Shown: positions 1-8,391, counted from the first letter of the stretch. The stretch is DNA of 24,443 nucleotides from Collinsella sp. (GCA_031295725.1 JAUMNV010000202.1:1-24443); one strand, 5' to 3'. Notes: generated by a model from the sequence alone, not told the origin. Numbers and translations: made by a program.

Positions 1-150
1 GCGCAGGCCGATGGTCACCCATTCCTCCCCCTCCACCTCCAACCCGTACACCGGCGTGGGACACACCTTTTCCGCCTTGGGCTTTTTCACGCCCAGCAAC
101 GCCGCAATCTTCGTCGCCGCGTCGTTCTTCTCGGTCACCACCAGCTTCAT
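1..150 (-). CDS. topA: DNA topoisomerase I (type IA), N-terminal fragment, cut by window edge
   Basis: Only the first 50 codons are in the window; the gene continues past base 1. The protein begins MKLVVTEKNDAATKIAALLG and continues through a GEEWVTIGLR stretch. This matches the start of the TOPRIM domain of type IA topoisomerases, where the K-N-D and glutamate/aspartate region builds the metal and nucleotide site. The start form (M-K-L-V-V-T-E-K-N) is the variety seen in archaeal-like and many actinobacterial topoisomerases rather than the E. coli TopA start. The ATG at 148-150 is preceded by a good Shine-Dalgarno, AGGAGGG, about 6 bases upstream. The enzyme relaxes negative supercoils through a tyrosine-DNA intermediate, but the catalytic tyrosine lies outside the window. 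Family call is good; the exact subfamily is uncertain from 50 residues. Confidence 0.8.
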   Translation of the reverse strand, partial: MKLVVTEKNDAATKIAALLGVKKPKAEKVCPTPVYGLEVEGEEWVTIGLR

Positions 151-607
151 GCGGCACCCTCCTTGCCTGCTCCGGCCGCCCTTGCAGCCTTATCGTTCAC
201 ACGGTTGCCCCATTCGTAGTTTTACGTGTGCGGGGATAGTAGCGCCGCGCGGCGAAACGTCGCGGGCGGCGCAGGGGGTACTATACACGATTGACGGCGA
301 GGATGAGCTTGCGATTCTGCGCGAGCCGCCCGCAGGCGCCCCGAACGACGCAAAACCGGCCGCCTTATACACGACGATACCGCGAAATTGCAGAATGCGT
401 GTTGATTTCGTCGGCGGAGCGCGAAGGAACCGCGATGGTTTCGAGAACCTTGGCCCTCGCCGCCCGCCTTCGCGTAACCTTAGCATCAAGGAGCCGTCGA
501 AACGCCGCATCTTCGCAGCGCAATCGCCGTATCACAGCATCACCGACGGCATCCTGCCCGTACGTAGCAACATGGAGGCCGCCCATCGGGCGGAAAGGGA
601 GCGTCGC
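151..607. other. Intergenic region between topA (minus) and the secreted-protein gene (plus)
   Basis: About 450 bases with no convincing gene; the long frames crossing it have no ribosome binding site and look like GC-rich shadow frames. It should hold divergent promoters, but I see no clear -35/-10 pair. A bulged hairpin can be drawn: ATAGTA (236-241) and GCGCCGC (242-248) pair with GCGGCGC (266-272) and TACTAT (279-284). It lies in the presumed topA leader. A short GC-rich hairpin (GCCGCCC/GGGCGG, about 578-593) sits just upstream of the ribosome binding site of the next gene and could influence its translation. Confidence 0.4.
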
Positions 608-1087
608 ATGGTACGAAAAGCACTGGGAGTTTGCCTTGGGAGCATTCTGATCGTTTGCGTGGGCATAGGCTGCGCAAACGCGTTATTGCCCGCCACATCC
701 ACCGCAGCCCCGGTTGCCAACGCCGCAAGCAGCGTGAAAACCACCGCCATGAACTCCGCTATCGACGCGTCGGGCGTCAAAGACGCCGTTTCCGATGCGC
801 TTCTGGCCCACACCTGGGACATCGCCAACGCCACGGGCATCTCATCTGCGCAAGTGCAAACCTGCATCGAGAACCTCGACATCAAGGATTGGCAGGTGGC
901 CGACCTTCCCGCCAACGCCGTGCCCGCTAGCACCGTGTCCGGTTCCGCTGCGGGCGTCCCCGCCACGCTCACCACCTACAACACCCCCGGCTACGTCACG
1001 GTGAGCGCTTACGGCCAAAACATCGACCTTGCCGTCCCGGCCGCCGCGCAGCAGTACCTCCCGCTCATCGCCTGCGCGAACCGGTAG
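608..1087 (+). CDS. Small secreted or membrane-anchored protein of unknown function
   Basis: A 159-residue protein I do not recognise. It opens with a short basic start (MVRKALG) followed by a hydrophobic segment of about 20 residues, then an Ala/Thr/Ser-rich stretch, which together read as a Sec signal peptide or an N-terminal anchor. A cysteine follows the hydrophobic stretch (VGIGC), but the position -3 residue is glycine, so a lipobox is doubtful; A-N-A near residue 25 is an alternative signal peptidase I site. The rest (about 120 residues) is Ala/Val/Thr-rich with one LDIKDW segment and no motif I can name. The ATG at 608 was chosen because AAAGGGAG lies 6-13 bases upstream and the signal-like sequence begins there; the same frame stays open far upstream without support. 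It is flanked by topA on the other strand and ends before a terminator, so it is probably monocistronic. Confidence 0.65.
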   Translation: MVRKALGVCLGSILIVCVGIGCANALLPATSTAAPVANAASSVKTTAMNSAIDASGVKDAVSDALLAHTWDIANATGISSAQVQTCIENLDIKDWQVADLPANAVPASTVSGSAAGVPATLTTYNTPGYVTVSAYGQNIDLAVPAAAQQYLPLIACANR

Positions 1088-1137
1088 ACGCAGCATGAAA
1101 GGCGCGAAACCTTTTCAGTAACCGCAACCGAAAGCTT

Positions 1138-1180
1138 AAAGGCCCTTTCCGAGCACCATCTTGGGAAGGGCTTTCCTTTT
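1138..1180 (+). terminator. Probable intrinsic terminator after the secreted-protein gene
   Basis: An imperfect stem, AAAGG-CCC-TTTCC (1138-1150) with GGAAGGGCTTT (1164-1174), is followed by CCTTTT (1175-1180). It lies about 50 bases after the stop at 1087, in the correct orientation for that gene. The stem has a bulge, so strength is uncertain. Confidence 0.55.
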
Positions 1181-1374
1181 GCCCGCATCGCATTTCCGCT
1201 CAAGCTCCATAGCCTACGTCCCACAAACCGAAACCCTGGTCGAGCGCGAGCCCCTTCGGGTCGAAGCCGGAGGTCCCAAACACCAAATTCCCAGACGCAA
1301 CTTTGCGTATCGGGGCTTCTCGTAACCTGTCCCGTTCGCTGCCGGCGACCACCCTTAACATCGCCCAACATACA

Positions 1375-1415
1375 GAGGGCAGCTTGCGATCCCCTCGCAA
1401 GCCGCCCTCCTTTTT
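1375..1415 (+). terminator. Strong intrinsic terminator with no gene in front of it
   Basis: The arms are 1375-1388 (GAGGGCAGCTTGCG) and 1396-1409 (CGCAAGCCGCCCTC), a 14-bp stem with one mismatch and a 7-base loop, followed by C and five T (1411-1415). The T run is on the plus strand, so it terminates rightward transcription, against the flanking minus-strand DUF1385 gene that ends at 1438. No coding gene lies between the previous terminator (1180) and this one. On the minus strand the stem has no T run after it but could still act weakly. The 1181-1374 stretch has small hairpins (for example ACGCAA-CT-TTGCGT near 1296) but no gene I can support. Confidence 0.7.
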
Positions 1416-1437
1416 CGCTTATAAAAACCTGTCCCGC

Positions 1438-2832
1438 CTATGCCTGAGCGCCCCTGGCAGCGGCAGCGGCCTTCGCCGCCTCAAGCTCCTCGCGCTCAAG
1501 CACCTGCTGCATGGCCGCGATGGCGCACTCAAGCATGCCGTCGTCGGGCTCGTTGGTGGTCAGGTACTGCATCTGCATGCCCGGCCACAGCACCACCTTC
1601 ACCAGCGGGTTTTCCGGATGGCTGCCCGCCCAGCGCACGGTGATCTCGTAGCTGATGCCGGCGATCACCGGCATCAGCGCTATGCGCGCCGCAATGACGA
1701 GCGCCAGCTTCGGGGCGCCGTCGGGCACGCCCCACGCCGAGATGAGCGCATTGAGCGGCGTGACGGTGTACACCAATATGGCGATGATCATCACCATGAT
1801 CAGAAACGCCGTGCCGCAGCGCACATGCAGCCGCGGGAACTGCCGCGCGTTTTCCGGGGTGAGCGGCAGCCCATGCTCGTAGCAGTGGATGGTCTTATGC
1901 TCGGCGCCGTGATAGCCGAACATACGCTTGATATCGCTCATGCGCCCGATCAGCCAAATGTAGAATACGAACACGGCCACGCGCAAAAGGCCGTCCACGA
2001 TGTTCCATGCCAACGTGCGCTCATCGTACTCGCCCACCAGCAGGTTCGTGATGAACGCCGGCGCCACGATGAACAGCACCACGCCCATGACCAGGCCCAG
2101 CACCATGGAGAATGCCATTTCCTTCTTGCCGAACGCCGCATCTCCGTCGGACTTCGCTGCAGGCTCGCTTGCGGCCGCGGCGGAAGCAACAGGCGCGGGG
2201 ACCGGCTCGGAAACCACCTCTAGCGAACGCTGCGCGCCCAGGGCGTCGATCATGGTGTCGGGGCGGCCGAAATCGCCCTTCCAGGAGAACGTTGCGTCGG
2301 CAGGCCCGGGCACGGGCGCTTCGCCGTCAGGATCGCAAGCGTTCGGGTGCACGGCCAAACAGGCATCGGCATCGCCAGCAAGCGGATGCAGCGAAGCGGC
2401 GCCCACGCCCGCCATGGCGCCCTCGGCTCCCGAAGGCTCGCAAGCCGCAGCCTTCGCAGCCATTCGGTCAGAGCCGGTCGCCTTCGCTCGCTGCGTAGAG
2501 GCTGAATCGGCCTCGTCTTCCTCGTCCTCGTTGAACGCATGGAGCGCGGCGATTTCCAGCGCCTTGTAGCCCAGCACCAGCGATTCCACCATGGCGCGGC
2601 AGCCGCGCACGCACGGCCAATACATCCAGCCGTTCTTCGCACGGCCGCTTGCCAGGTCATGGGATTCCTCGTACACGCCGCCATCCGGCTCGCGCACGCC
2701 CACGGCCCAGTTGTACTTGCCGCGCATCATCACGCCCTCGAGCAGCGCCTGGCCGCCCACGTGCGTCTTGCGCGCGCCGTCCTCGGAAAACGCGCGGGAA
2801 AGATCGCTCTTAGGTTTCGCCACGTTACTCAC
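1438..2832 (-). CDS. DUF1385 (YqhQ-like) integral membrane protein with long acidic insert
   Basis: A 464-residue membrane protein of the DUF1385 family (Bacillus YqhQ-like), function not established. Hallmarks are visible: GGQALLEGVMMRG near residues 27-39, the strongly conserved FGYHGAEHKTIHCYE near 304-318, and the following PRLHVRCGTAFLIMV. At least four hydrophobic segments lie in the C-terminal half. Family members are usually about 300-330 residues; here an Ala/Glu/Asp/Pro-rich insert of roughly 130 residues (about 98-232) separates the N-terminal motif from the membrane part and accounts for the extra length. The start is GTG at 2830-2832, overlapping the last 8 bases of thyX, which implies translational coupling; I see no strong Shine-Dalgarno. 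In other Gram-positives the gene often sits near prfA or efp; here its partner is thyX. Confidence 0.85.
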   Translation of the reverse strand: MSNVAKPKSDLSRAFSEDGARKTHVGGQALLEGVMMRGKYNWAVGVREPDGGVYEESHDLASGRAKNGWMYWPCVRGCRAMVESLVLGYKALEIAALHAFNEDEEDEADSASTQRAKATGSDRMAAKAAACEPSGAEGAMAGVGAASLHPLAGDADACLAVHPNACDPDGEAPVPGPADATFSWKGDFGRPDTMIDALGAQRSLEVVSEPVPAPVASAAAASEPAAKSDGDAAFGKKEMAFSMVLGLVMGVVLFIVAPAFITNLLVGEYDERTLAWNIVDGLLRVAVFVFYIWLIGRMSDIKRMFGYHGAEHKTIHCYEHGLPLTPENARQFPRLHVRCGTAFLIMVMIIAILVYTVTPLNALISAWGVPDGAPKLALVIAARIALMPVIAGISYEITVRWAGSHPENPLVKVVLWPGMQMQYLTTNEPDDGMLECAIAAMQQVLEREELEAAKAAAAARGAQA

Positions 2833-3505
2833 GCGTGACTTTCGGATACGGGTTACCGCAGGTCATCTTGCCCTCCGGGCACGTACCGCGCACGCACGGC
2901 GCGCCGGCGTCGGCGAAGATGAACGGAGCCGTGGGGCGCGCCAGCTCCAGCATGCGATGCGCCATGTCGCGGATCTCCCATTGAGCGCGGTTGCAGCAGC
3001 GCAGGCTGAAGAAGTGCAGCAGCTCGCGAACGTTCATGGTGATGACGATCTTGCTCTCCGCGGCGTTGGGCAGCAGATAGCGCGCGTCTTCGGCGGGCAC
3101 GCCCGCCTCGAGCAGCGCATGGTAGGCGTCCACCGCAGCCTGGATTGCCTTGTCGAACGCCTCGGATGCCTCGGCATTGCCCGCGATGCTCTCAGGCTTG
3201 ACCACCGCCACATCGCCCGTGAACTTCACATAACGCTGGCTTTGCTGGTTGAAGCTGGCGATGCGGTGGCGCACGAGCTGATGCGTGAGCGCTCGCGACA
3301 CGCCGTCGACGGCGAACGTGTAGCTTGCATGCTCAAGGGTGCTGAAATGCCCCGAGGACATGATGGTGGTAAGCACGCTCTTGACGCGCTCGGGCGGCAT
3401 GGTCTCCATCAGCTCGGCAGCGCCTACGGGCGCATAGCACAGGCGCGCGGCCGTGGCGATAGCGCGCTCCGGATCAGGGGTATGGTAGAGCAGCTCTACG
3501 TGCAT
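2825..3505 (-). CDS. thyX: FAD-dependent thymidylate synthase ThyX
   Basis: A 226-residue protein matching ThyX, which makes dTMP from dUMP with methylene-tetrahydrofolate, FAD and NAD(P)H. The signature RHRxxSxNxxSxR is present as RHRIASFNQQSQR at residues 79-91. The upstream histidine-rich segment (SSGHFSTLEHASYTF) and the C-terminal region with LRCCNRAQWEIR also fit the family. Length is typical. The ATG at 3503-3505 has AAGGAG eight bases upstream. The gene overlaps the DUF1385 start by 8 bases, so the two form an operon with thyX first. The 126-base gap to the divergent methyltransferase gene must contain both promoters. No ThyA is visible in the window. Confidence 0.95.
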   Translation of the reverse strand: MHVELLYHTPDPERAIATAARLCYAPVGAAELMETMPPERVKSVLTTIMSSGHFSTLEHASYTFAVDGVSRALTHQLVRHRIASFNQQSQRYVKFTGDVAVVKPESIAGNAEASEAFDKAIQAAVDAYHALLEAGVPAEDARYLLPNAAESKIVITMNVRELLHFFSLRCCNRAQWEIRDMAHRMLELARPTAPFIFADAGAPCVRGTCPEGKMTCGNPYPKVTRE

Positions 3506-3631
3506 GGTATGCTCCTTATCTGAGAACGATTGCCCGGCCCTCGCATAGCAAGCCCCGCAATCGGATACTATGGGAATACATGCTAACGAATATATCGGCC
3601 GCCAGGCCGTTTCGTGAAAGGGATGCTCAAA

Positions 3632-4708
3632 ATGGCTGGAAAGAACACGTCCAAACCCGCCTCTTCCTTCGAACAGGCGGAGCGCTCCCACCGCGCCCTC
3701 GCGGGCACATCCGCCGACCAAACGGGCAGCAGCCGGCTCGACCAGGCCCCGGCATCCACCGGGCCATTCGGCGAGAGCGATCCAGCCAATGAAATCGGCA
3801 CCGAACCCGCCATCAACGTGCAGCCGTTCAACCCGAAGCTCACCACCACCGATTGGAACGCGGAATGGATGGCTCTGCAACAGGCGCGCCGCAAGGCCGA
3901 CGACCCCTCCTACTGGGACTCCCGCTCCCACACCTTCCCAACCAGCACCGAACCCAGCGCTTACGCTCGACGTTTCATCGAGCTGGCGGATATCCAGCCT
4001 AGGGAAACCGTCTTCGACATGGGATGCGGCACCGGAGCCCTTGCCGTGCCGCTCGGGCTGGCCGGCCACAAAGTGGTCGCTGCCGATTTTTCGCGCGGCA
4101 TGCTCGACCGCATGTCGGAAGCGCTTAAGCAGACCGAAGTCCACACGGTCTTCCCCATGCAGCTGAGCTGGGAGGAAGATTGGGCGGCCAAAGGCGTGCG
4201 CCCGGGCATGGTGGACGTGTGCACCGCCTCGCGCAGCATCGCCACCGCCAACCTGCGTGACAGCCTGCTGCGCCTCACCGACATCGCGCGCCGGCGCGTG
4301 TGCATCACGCTGACCACCGGTTCGAGCCCCCGTACCGACGAGCGCATCATGGCAGACCTCGGGCTCAAGGACGCGCTGTGCCCCGATTACCTGTACGCCA
4401 TCAACATCCTGGCTGCAGAAGGAATCCTCCCCCAGGTCGACTTCATCCGCTCCGAGCGCAACGACTCCTTCGACACCCCCGAGCAGGCTGCAGAAAGCCT
4501 GCGCCGCATGATCGACGGGGCAGCCGGCGCCGTCGTCGGCGAGCAGCAGCGCCAAGCCGCCTACGCGCGCTTGCACGCCTGGCTCAACGATAACCTCGTG
4601 CCCAACGAGCACGCCGGATCGCCAGACGGCCACGGCGGCGTGCAAAAGGCGCTGCGTCTGCGCAACCCCCGCGTGATCACCTGGGCCTTCATCGCCTGGG
4701 ACAAATAG
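3632..4708 (+). CDS. Class I SAM-dependent methyltransferase
   Basis: A 358-residue protein with a Rossmann-type SAM methyltransferase domain. Motif I is clear at about residues 127-136 (VFDMGCGTGA), followed by the expected acidic end of strand 2 (VVAADFSRGML). The first ~65 residues are low-complexity and probably disordered. The substrate cannot be inferred; the region after motif I (TASRSIATANLRDSLLRLTD) resembles methyltransferases of the UbiE/small-molecule type more than RNA enzymes, but this is weak. Three in-frame starts exist (GTG 3614, ATG 3623, ATG 3632). ATG 3632 is preferred because GAAAGGGA lies 8-15 bases before it, whereas it would overlap the other two. The gene is divergent from thyX and ends before a 13-bp terminator stem, so it appears monocistronic. 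Confidence 0.8.
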   Translation: MAGKNTSKPASSFEQAERSHRALAGTSADQTGSSRLDQAPASTGPFGESDPANEIGTEPAINVQPFNPKLTTTDWNAEWMALQQARRKADDPSYWDSRSHTFPTSTEPSAYARRFIELADIQPRETVFDMGCGTGALAVPLGLAGHKVVAADFSRGMLDRMSEALKQTEVHTVFPMQLSWEEDWAAKGVRPGMVDVCTASRSIATANLRDSLLRLTDIARRRVCITLTTGSSPRTDERIMADLGLKDALCPDYLYAINILAAEGILPQVDFIRSERNDSFDTPEQAAESLRRMIDGAAGAVVGEQQRQAAYARLHAWLNDNLVPNEHAGSPDGHGGVQKALRLRNPRVITWAFIAWDK

Positions 4709-4740
4709 CCCTTCTCAAACGGGCGTACCCCTCATAACGT

Positions 4741-4770
4741 AAACGGCCGCGGAACCATCCGCGGCCGTTT
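4741..4770. terminator. Perfect 13-bp hairpin, likely bidirectional terminator
   Basis: Arms 4741-4753 and 4758-4770 (AAACGGCCGCGGA and its complement) form a perfect 13-bp stem with a 4-base ACCA loop. The arms begin with AAA and end with TTT, so it can act in both directions. It lies between the convergent methyltransferase (ends 4708) and asnB (ends 4878). Confidence 0.75.
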
Positions 4771-4877
4771 CTCATTCCACTATGCAAATGGACACATTGG
4801 GGACGTAGCATTATCTGCCCATTCCCAACGATGAGCCCGCACGCCCGCGCATCAACGCGCTCGCACCCAAACCCGTT

Positions 4878-6848
4878 TTACGCCACCTGCGTCTTCGGGG
4901 CGTACTGTTTCGACGTCTCGCCGAAGAACACCTCGTACCAGCACAGGAAGCAGTACACGTTCCAGATGCGCATCATCTTGAGCTTGGAACGGCCCTCCTG
5001 CGTGCTGAAATCGGCGCTGCGATGGTCGTTAAGCATCTTCATCAGGTAGTCCACGTTGAAGAACTCGTGCGCAGCGGGGCTGGTGAACGCCTCTTTGATA
5101 CGCTCGTAATACAGGTCGGTCTGCAACCACACGGTCAGCGGCGTGATGAACGGCTGCTTGGGCATGTCCGCCACCTTCTGCGGAAAGCCCAGGTGGGCCG
5201 CCGCACGGCGCAGCGCGTACTTCGAATGCTCGTCGGTGACGCGACAGTCGGTGGGCAACTGCAGCGCCACATCGAGCACCTTCTTGTCCAGGAAGGGAAC
5301 GCGCAGCTCAAGGGAGTGCGCCATGGACATGCGGTCGGCCTTCAGGCAGATGTCATAGGGCATGTAGGAGACCATGTCCACGTACTGCGTCTGCGTGATG
5401 ACGTCGCCGCCGCCCGTCTGCACCGCAGCCTCGTCGAAGTGCGGCTTGCACCATTCCCACGGCTTGCACGGGCCGTTGTAACCCTTCAGCACGTTGGGGA
5501 CCTCGTCCCACATGTAGTTCATACACGCGCGCTGATAGCTTTTCTCCGGGCCGCCCGAACCGCGCATGGCGAAGTGACGTCCGTGGAACGGCGGCAGCTT
5601 CTGAGCAACCGCGCCGCCGGCCGCGCGCAGCGCACGGGGCACCTTGAAGTACTTGGAGAACTCGTACTGGTCGTGGTAGATCCAGTAGCCGCCGAACAGC
5701 TCGTCGGCGCCCTCGCCGGACTGCACCACCTTCACCTCTTTGGAGGCAAGCTGGCTGACGAAGTACAGCGGAATGGCCGACGGCGCGCCGAGCGGCTCAT
5801 CCATGTGATACTGCTCGGTGGGAACGATATCCAAGAACTCCTTGGCCGTGACCTGCACGTCCTTGTTGGAAAGCCCCGCCCACTCGGCGAACTCGCGCGC
5901 GTCTTTGAGCTCGTCCAGCTTGATCTTGAAGCCGGCGTTCTCGGCCTTGTCACGCTGCTCCTCGCTACCGGTGATGTCGTAGCCCACGGAGAACGTCTTC
6001 ACGCCCTCGTCATGATGCTGGCCCATGCAGTACGCTGCCAGCGAGCTGTCGATGCCGCCGGACAGGAAGCTGCCGATCTCCACATCGGCGATCTCATGGG
6101 CGCGCACGCTCTCGTCGAACGTATTCTTGATGATGTCGGCCCATTCCTCAAGACCCTTGGAGCGATCGATCTTGTAAGTGATCTTGTAGAAGCACTCGAT
6201 GGTGGCCTTGCCGTCCTTGAACACCATGAAATGACCGGGCGTCATCTTATGGACGTCCTTGAACATGGTCTGCGAGTCGTTCATATACTCGAAGCACAGG
6301 TACTGCGGCAGGGCCTCGCGGTTGAGCTCCTTCTTGAAGCGCGGGTGTGCCAGGAAGGACTTGATCTCGCTGCCCCAGATAAGACGATTGCCCTCATGCT
6401 GGTAGTACAGCGGCTTGATACCGAAGATGTCGCGCGCAAGCACCAGCTGCTTTTCCTTAGCGTCCCAAATGGCGATGGCGAACATGCCGCGCAGGCGCTC
6501 GAACACGCCCGTGCCCCAGGCCTCATAACCATGCACGATGGTCTCGGTGTCGCCGTTGGTCTTGAACTGATAGCCCATGTCCTCAAGCTCGGCGCGCAGC
6601 TCCTGGAAGTTGTAGATCTCGCCGTTGAACGTGACGGTCACGCTGCCGTCGGCGTTCTGCATGGGCTGGTGGCTGCCCTCAAGGTCGATGATGGACAGGC
6701 GACGAAAGCCCATAGCCACATCATCGTTTACGAAAAAGCCCTCATCATCAGGGCCGCGATGGATAATGCGATCCGCCATGTCCTTGACGATGGCGCGATT
6801 GACGCCCTCGTCGAAATCAACGGCGGTGAATCCCACGAATCCGCACAT
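4878..6848 (-). CDS. asnB: Glutamine-hydrolysing asparagine synthetase family protein (AsnB type)
   Basis: A 656-residue class II glutamine amidotransferase fused to an ATP-pyrophosphatase (asparagine synthetase) domain. Cys2 (MCGFVGF) is the glutaminase nucleophile; HRGPDDEG and FNGEIYNF are the usual substrate-binding motifs of the N-terminal domain. The synthetase domain has the PP-loop SGGIDSS near residue 260. Length fits the family. The ATG at 6846-6848 must be the start because Cys must be residue 2; GAAGGAG lies upstream. The family includes true asparagine synthetases and enzymes that amidate carboxyls in the cell wall (LtsA, Bacillus AsnB, Lactobacillus AsnH). Its divergent neighbour, an ATP-grasp ligase of the D-aspartate-ligase type, makes the cell-wall role plausible, but the sequence alone does not decide. 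A terminator at 4741-4770 lies downstream. Confidence 0.9.
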   Translation of the reverse strand: MCGFVGFTAVDFDEGVNRAIVKDMADRIIHRGPDDEGFFVNDDVAMGFRRLSIIDLEGSHQPMQNADGSVTVTFNGEIYNFQELRAELEDMGYQFKTNGDTETIVHGYEAWGTGVFERLRGMFAIAIWDAKEKQLVLARDIFGIKPLYYQHEGNRLIWGSEIKSFLAHPRFKKELNREALPQYLCFEYMNDSQTMFKDVHKMTPGHFMVFKDGKATIECFYKITYKIDRSKGLEEWADIIKNTFDESVRAHEIADVEIGSFLSGGIDSSLAAYCMGQHHDEGVKTFSVGYDITGSEEQRDKAENAGFKIKLDELKDAREFAEWAGLSNKDVQVTAKEFLDIVPTEQYHMDEPLGAPSAIPLYFVSQLASKEVKVVQSGEGADELFGGYWIYHDQYEFSKYFKVPRALRAAGGAVAQKLPPFHGRHFAMRGSGGPEKSYQRACMNYMWDEVPNVLKGYNGPCKPWEWCKPHFDEAAVQTGGGDVITQTQYVDMVSYMPYDICLKADRMSMAHSLELRVPFLDKKVLDVALQLPTDCRVTDEHSKYALRRAAAHLGFPQKVADMPKQPFITPLTVWLQTDLYYERIKEAFTSPAAHEFFNVDYLMKMLNDHRSADFSTQEGRSKLKMMRIWNVYCFLCWYEVFFGETSKQYAPKTQVA

Positions 6849-7027
6849 GCTTTGGAAAGCTCCTTCTCTTACAGGTTCGCCGACCGGCGTTTATGCATTC
6901 GCTCATCATACGCCACCGACCCGCCCTATGGGCACTTTCCACGAAACGCGCGTCACGCCTACGCGCAGTTGCCGGCGTGTGCGATAATGCAAGGCTGCAT
7001 ACGTTATCGGATCTCAAAGGAGATTTC

Positions 7028-8326
7028 ATGACCGCACACGTCGATCCCGCACCTATCACCCGCACCGAGGATGTGGCGCGCCTGCTGCAACCGGTGGTGG
7101 TAGGCGGCGACATCCTTGCATACAGCTACGTGCGCGAGCTGCATCGTGCCTTCGGTATCGAAAGCACCATCGTGCTCGCCACGCAAAACATCAAGATGCT
7201 CTCTGAAAGCCGTTTCACGGACTATCGCCTGGAGCCGCACATCCATGAGCAGGAAGGCCTATACAACGCGCTTGAGCGCATCGCCCAAGAAGTTCATGGG
7301 GCGCATCCGGAGAAGACGCTGCTCATCTTGGGCTGCGATGACTGCCACGCCCGCATGCTCTCGCAGGGCAAGCAACGCCTGCAGGACCTTGGCTACGTGG
7401 TCCCGTACATCGATTTTCCCCTGCTCGACGACATCACGCAGAAACGGCGCTTCTACGAGATCTGCGAGGAGCTTGACATCCCGTTCCCGAAAACCTGGTA
7501 CTTCGACTGCGGCAACGGCCCCGATGAGCTTCCCGTCGATGAGTTCCCCTACCCACTGATTGCCAAACCTTCCAACTCGGCACAGTTCCAAGACGCCGAG
7601 CCCTCCATCGAAGGCTGGCGAAAGATCTATGAGATCGAAAGCCCCGAAGAACTTGCGCAGGTTTGGCGCAGCATCCGTACGTCGGACTACAACAACCTTC
7701 TGGTGCTGCAGGACTTCATCCCCGGCGGCGACGACGCCATCCGCACGCTCACCACGTTCTCGGACGCCTCCGGCGACCTGCGCGTAGTCGCCGGTGGCGT
7801 GGTATGCCTGCAGGATCACGACCCCACCGCGCTTGGAAACCCGCTGTGCATCATGGGAGAGCGCGAGGAGGCCATCATCTCTTGCGCCAAGCGTTTCCTG
7901 TCGCATGTGGGCTATCGCGGCTTTGCCAATTTCGACATCAAGTACGACAGCCGTGATGGCAGTTTCCGCTTCTTCGAGGTGAACACTCGCTGCGGGCGCA
8001 ACACCTACTACATGAGCCTTGGCGGGCAGAACTTCGTCGAGCTGATCGTGCGTGAGTTCGTCATGGGCCAGCCGGTGGAGTACCACGAGGCCTATAACCC
8101 GTTCTTGTACTGTTGCGTGCCTGCCTACGTGCTCAAACGCAGCATGGATAACCAGGAGCGCCTTACTCAGGCGCTGAAAGCCCTGAAGGCCACCGATGAG
8201 CCCTACCCGCTGCATTACGCGCCCGATTCCTTCAAGCACAATATGTGGGCGAAGATCATGCACCTGAACCAGATTCGCAAGTTCAAGCGGTTCTACTGGG
8301 ACACGAACGGAAAGCAGCTGAAGTAG
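7028..8326 (+). CDS. ATP-grasp carboxylate-amine ligase, D-aspartate-ligase-like
   Basis: A 432-residue ATP-grasp protein. The N-terminal part (VVVGGDILAYSYVRELHRAFGI) has the form seen in the D-aspartate ligase (Aslfm-like) and related ligases; LLILGCDDCHARML and YIDFPLLDDITQKRRFYEIC follow, then the nucleotide-binding K in PLIAKPSNSAQF and the metal-binding end FFEVNTRCGRNTYYM. Such enzymes join a carboxylate to an amine with ATP via an acyl-phosphate; in Enterococcus the family adds D-Asp to the lysine of the peptidoglycan stem. Start ATG 7028 has AAAGGAG 6 bases upstream and begins the recognisable domain; the frame stays open upstream without support. It is divergent from asnB with a 179-base shared promoter region, and ends before a strong terminator. 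Substrate is inferred, not shown. Confidence 0.8.
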   Translation: MTAHVDPAPITRTEDVARLLQPVVVGGDILAYSYVRELHRAFGIESTIVLATQNIKMLSESRFTDYRLEPHIHEQEGLYNALERIAQEVHGAHPEKTLLILGCDDCHARMLSQGKQRLQDLGYVVPYIDFPLLDDITQKRRFYEICEELDIPFPKTWYFDCGNGPDELPVDEFPYPLIAKPSNSAQFQDAEPSIEGWRKIYEIESPEELAQVWRSIRTSDYNNLLVLQDFIPGGDDAIRTLTTFSDASGDLRVVAGGVVCLQDHDPTALGNPLCIMGEREEAIISCAKRFLSHVGYRGFANFDIKYDSRDGSFRFFEVNTRCGRNTYYMSLGGQNFVELIVREFVMGQPVEYHEAYNPFLYCCVPAYVLKRSMDNQERLTQALKALKATDEPYPLHYAPDSFKHNMWAKIMHLNQIRKFKRFYWDTNGKQLK

Positions 8327-8357
8327 AAGGCCTTGCCAATTCTCTTCCCGTAAAGCT

Positions 8358-8391
8358 AAGGGGTGCAGCACATATGCACGCTGCACCCCTT
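8358..8391. terminator. 12-bp hairpin terminator between convergent genes
   Basis: Arms 8358-8369 (AAGGGGTGCAGC) and 8380-8391 (its exact complement), 10-base loop. It lies between the ATP-grasp gene (ends 8326, plus) and map (ends 8416, minus). AA before and TT after the GC-rich part allow bidirectional use. Confidence 0.75.

Noticed and set aside
11..607. Long plus-strand frame that would extend the secreted protein to 358 residues
   Set aside because: It overlaps topA, lacks a ribosome binding site, and the signal-like sequence with a good site starts at 608.
1326..1435. CCTGTCCC occurring at 1326-1333 and 1428-1435, and again near 14550 and (reverse) 17905
   Set aside because: An 8-base GC-rich word can recur by chance in this composition; contexts around the copies do not align beyond AACCTGTCCCG in the first two.
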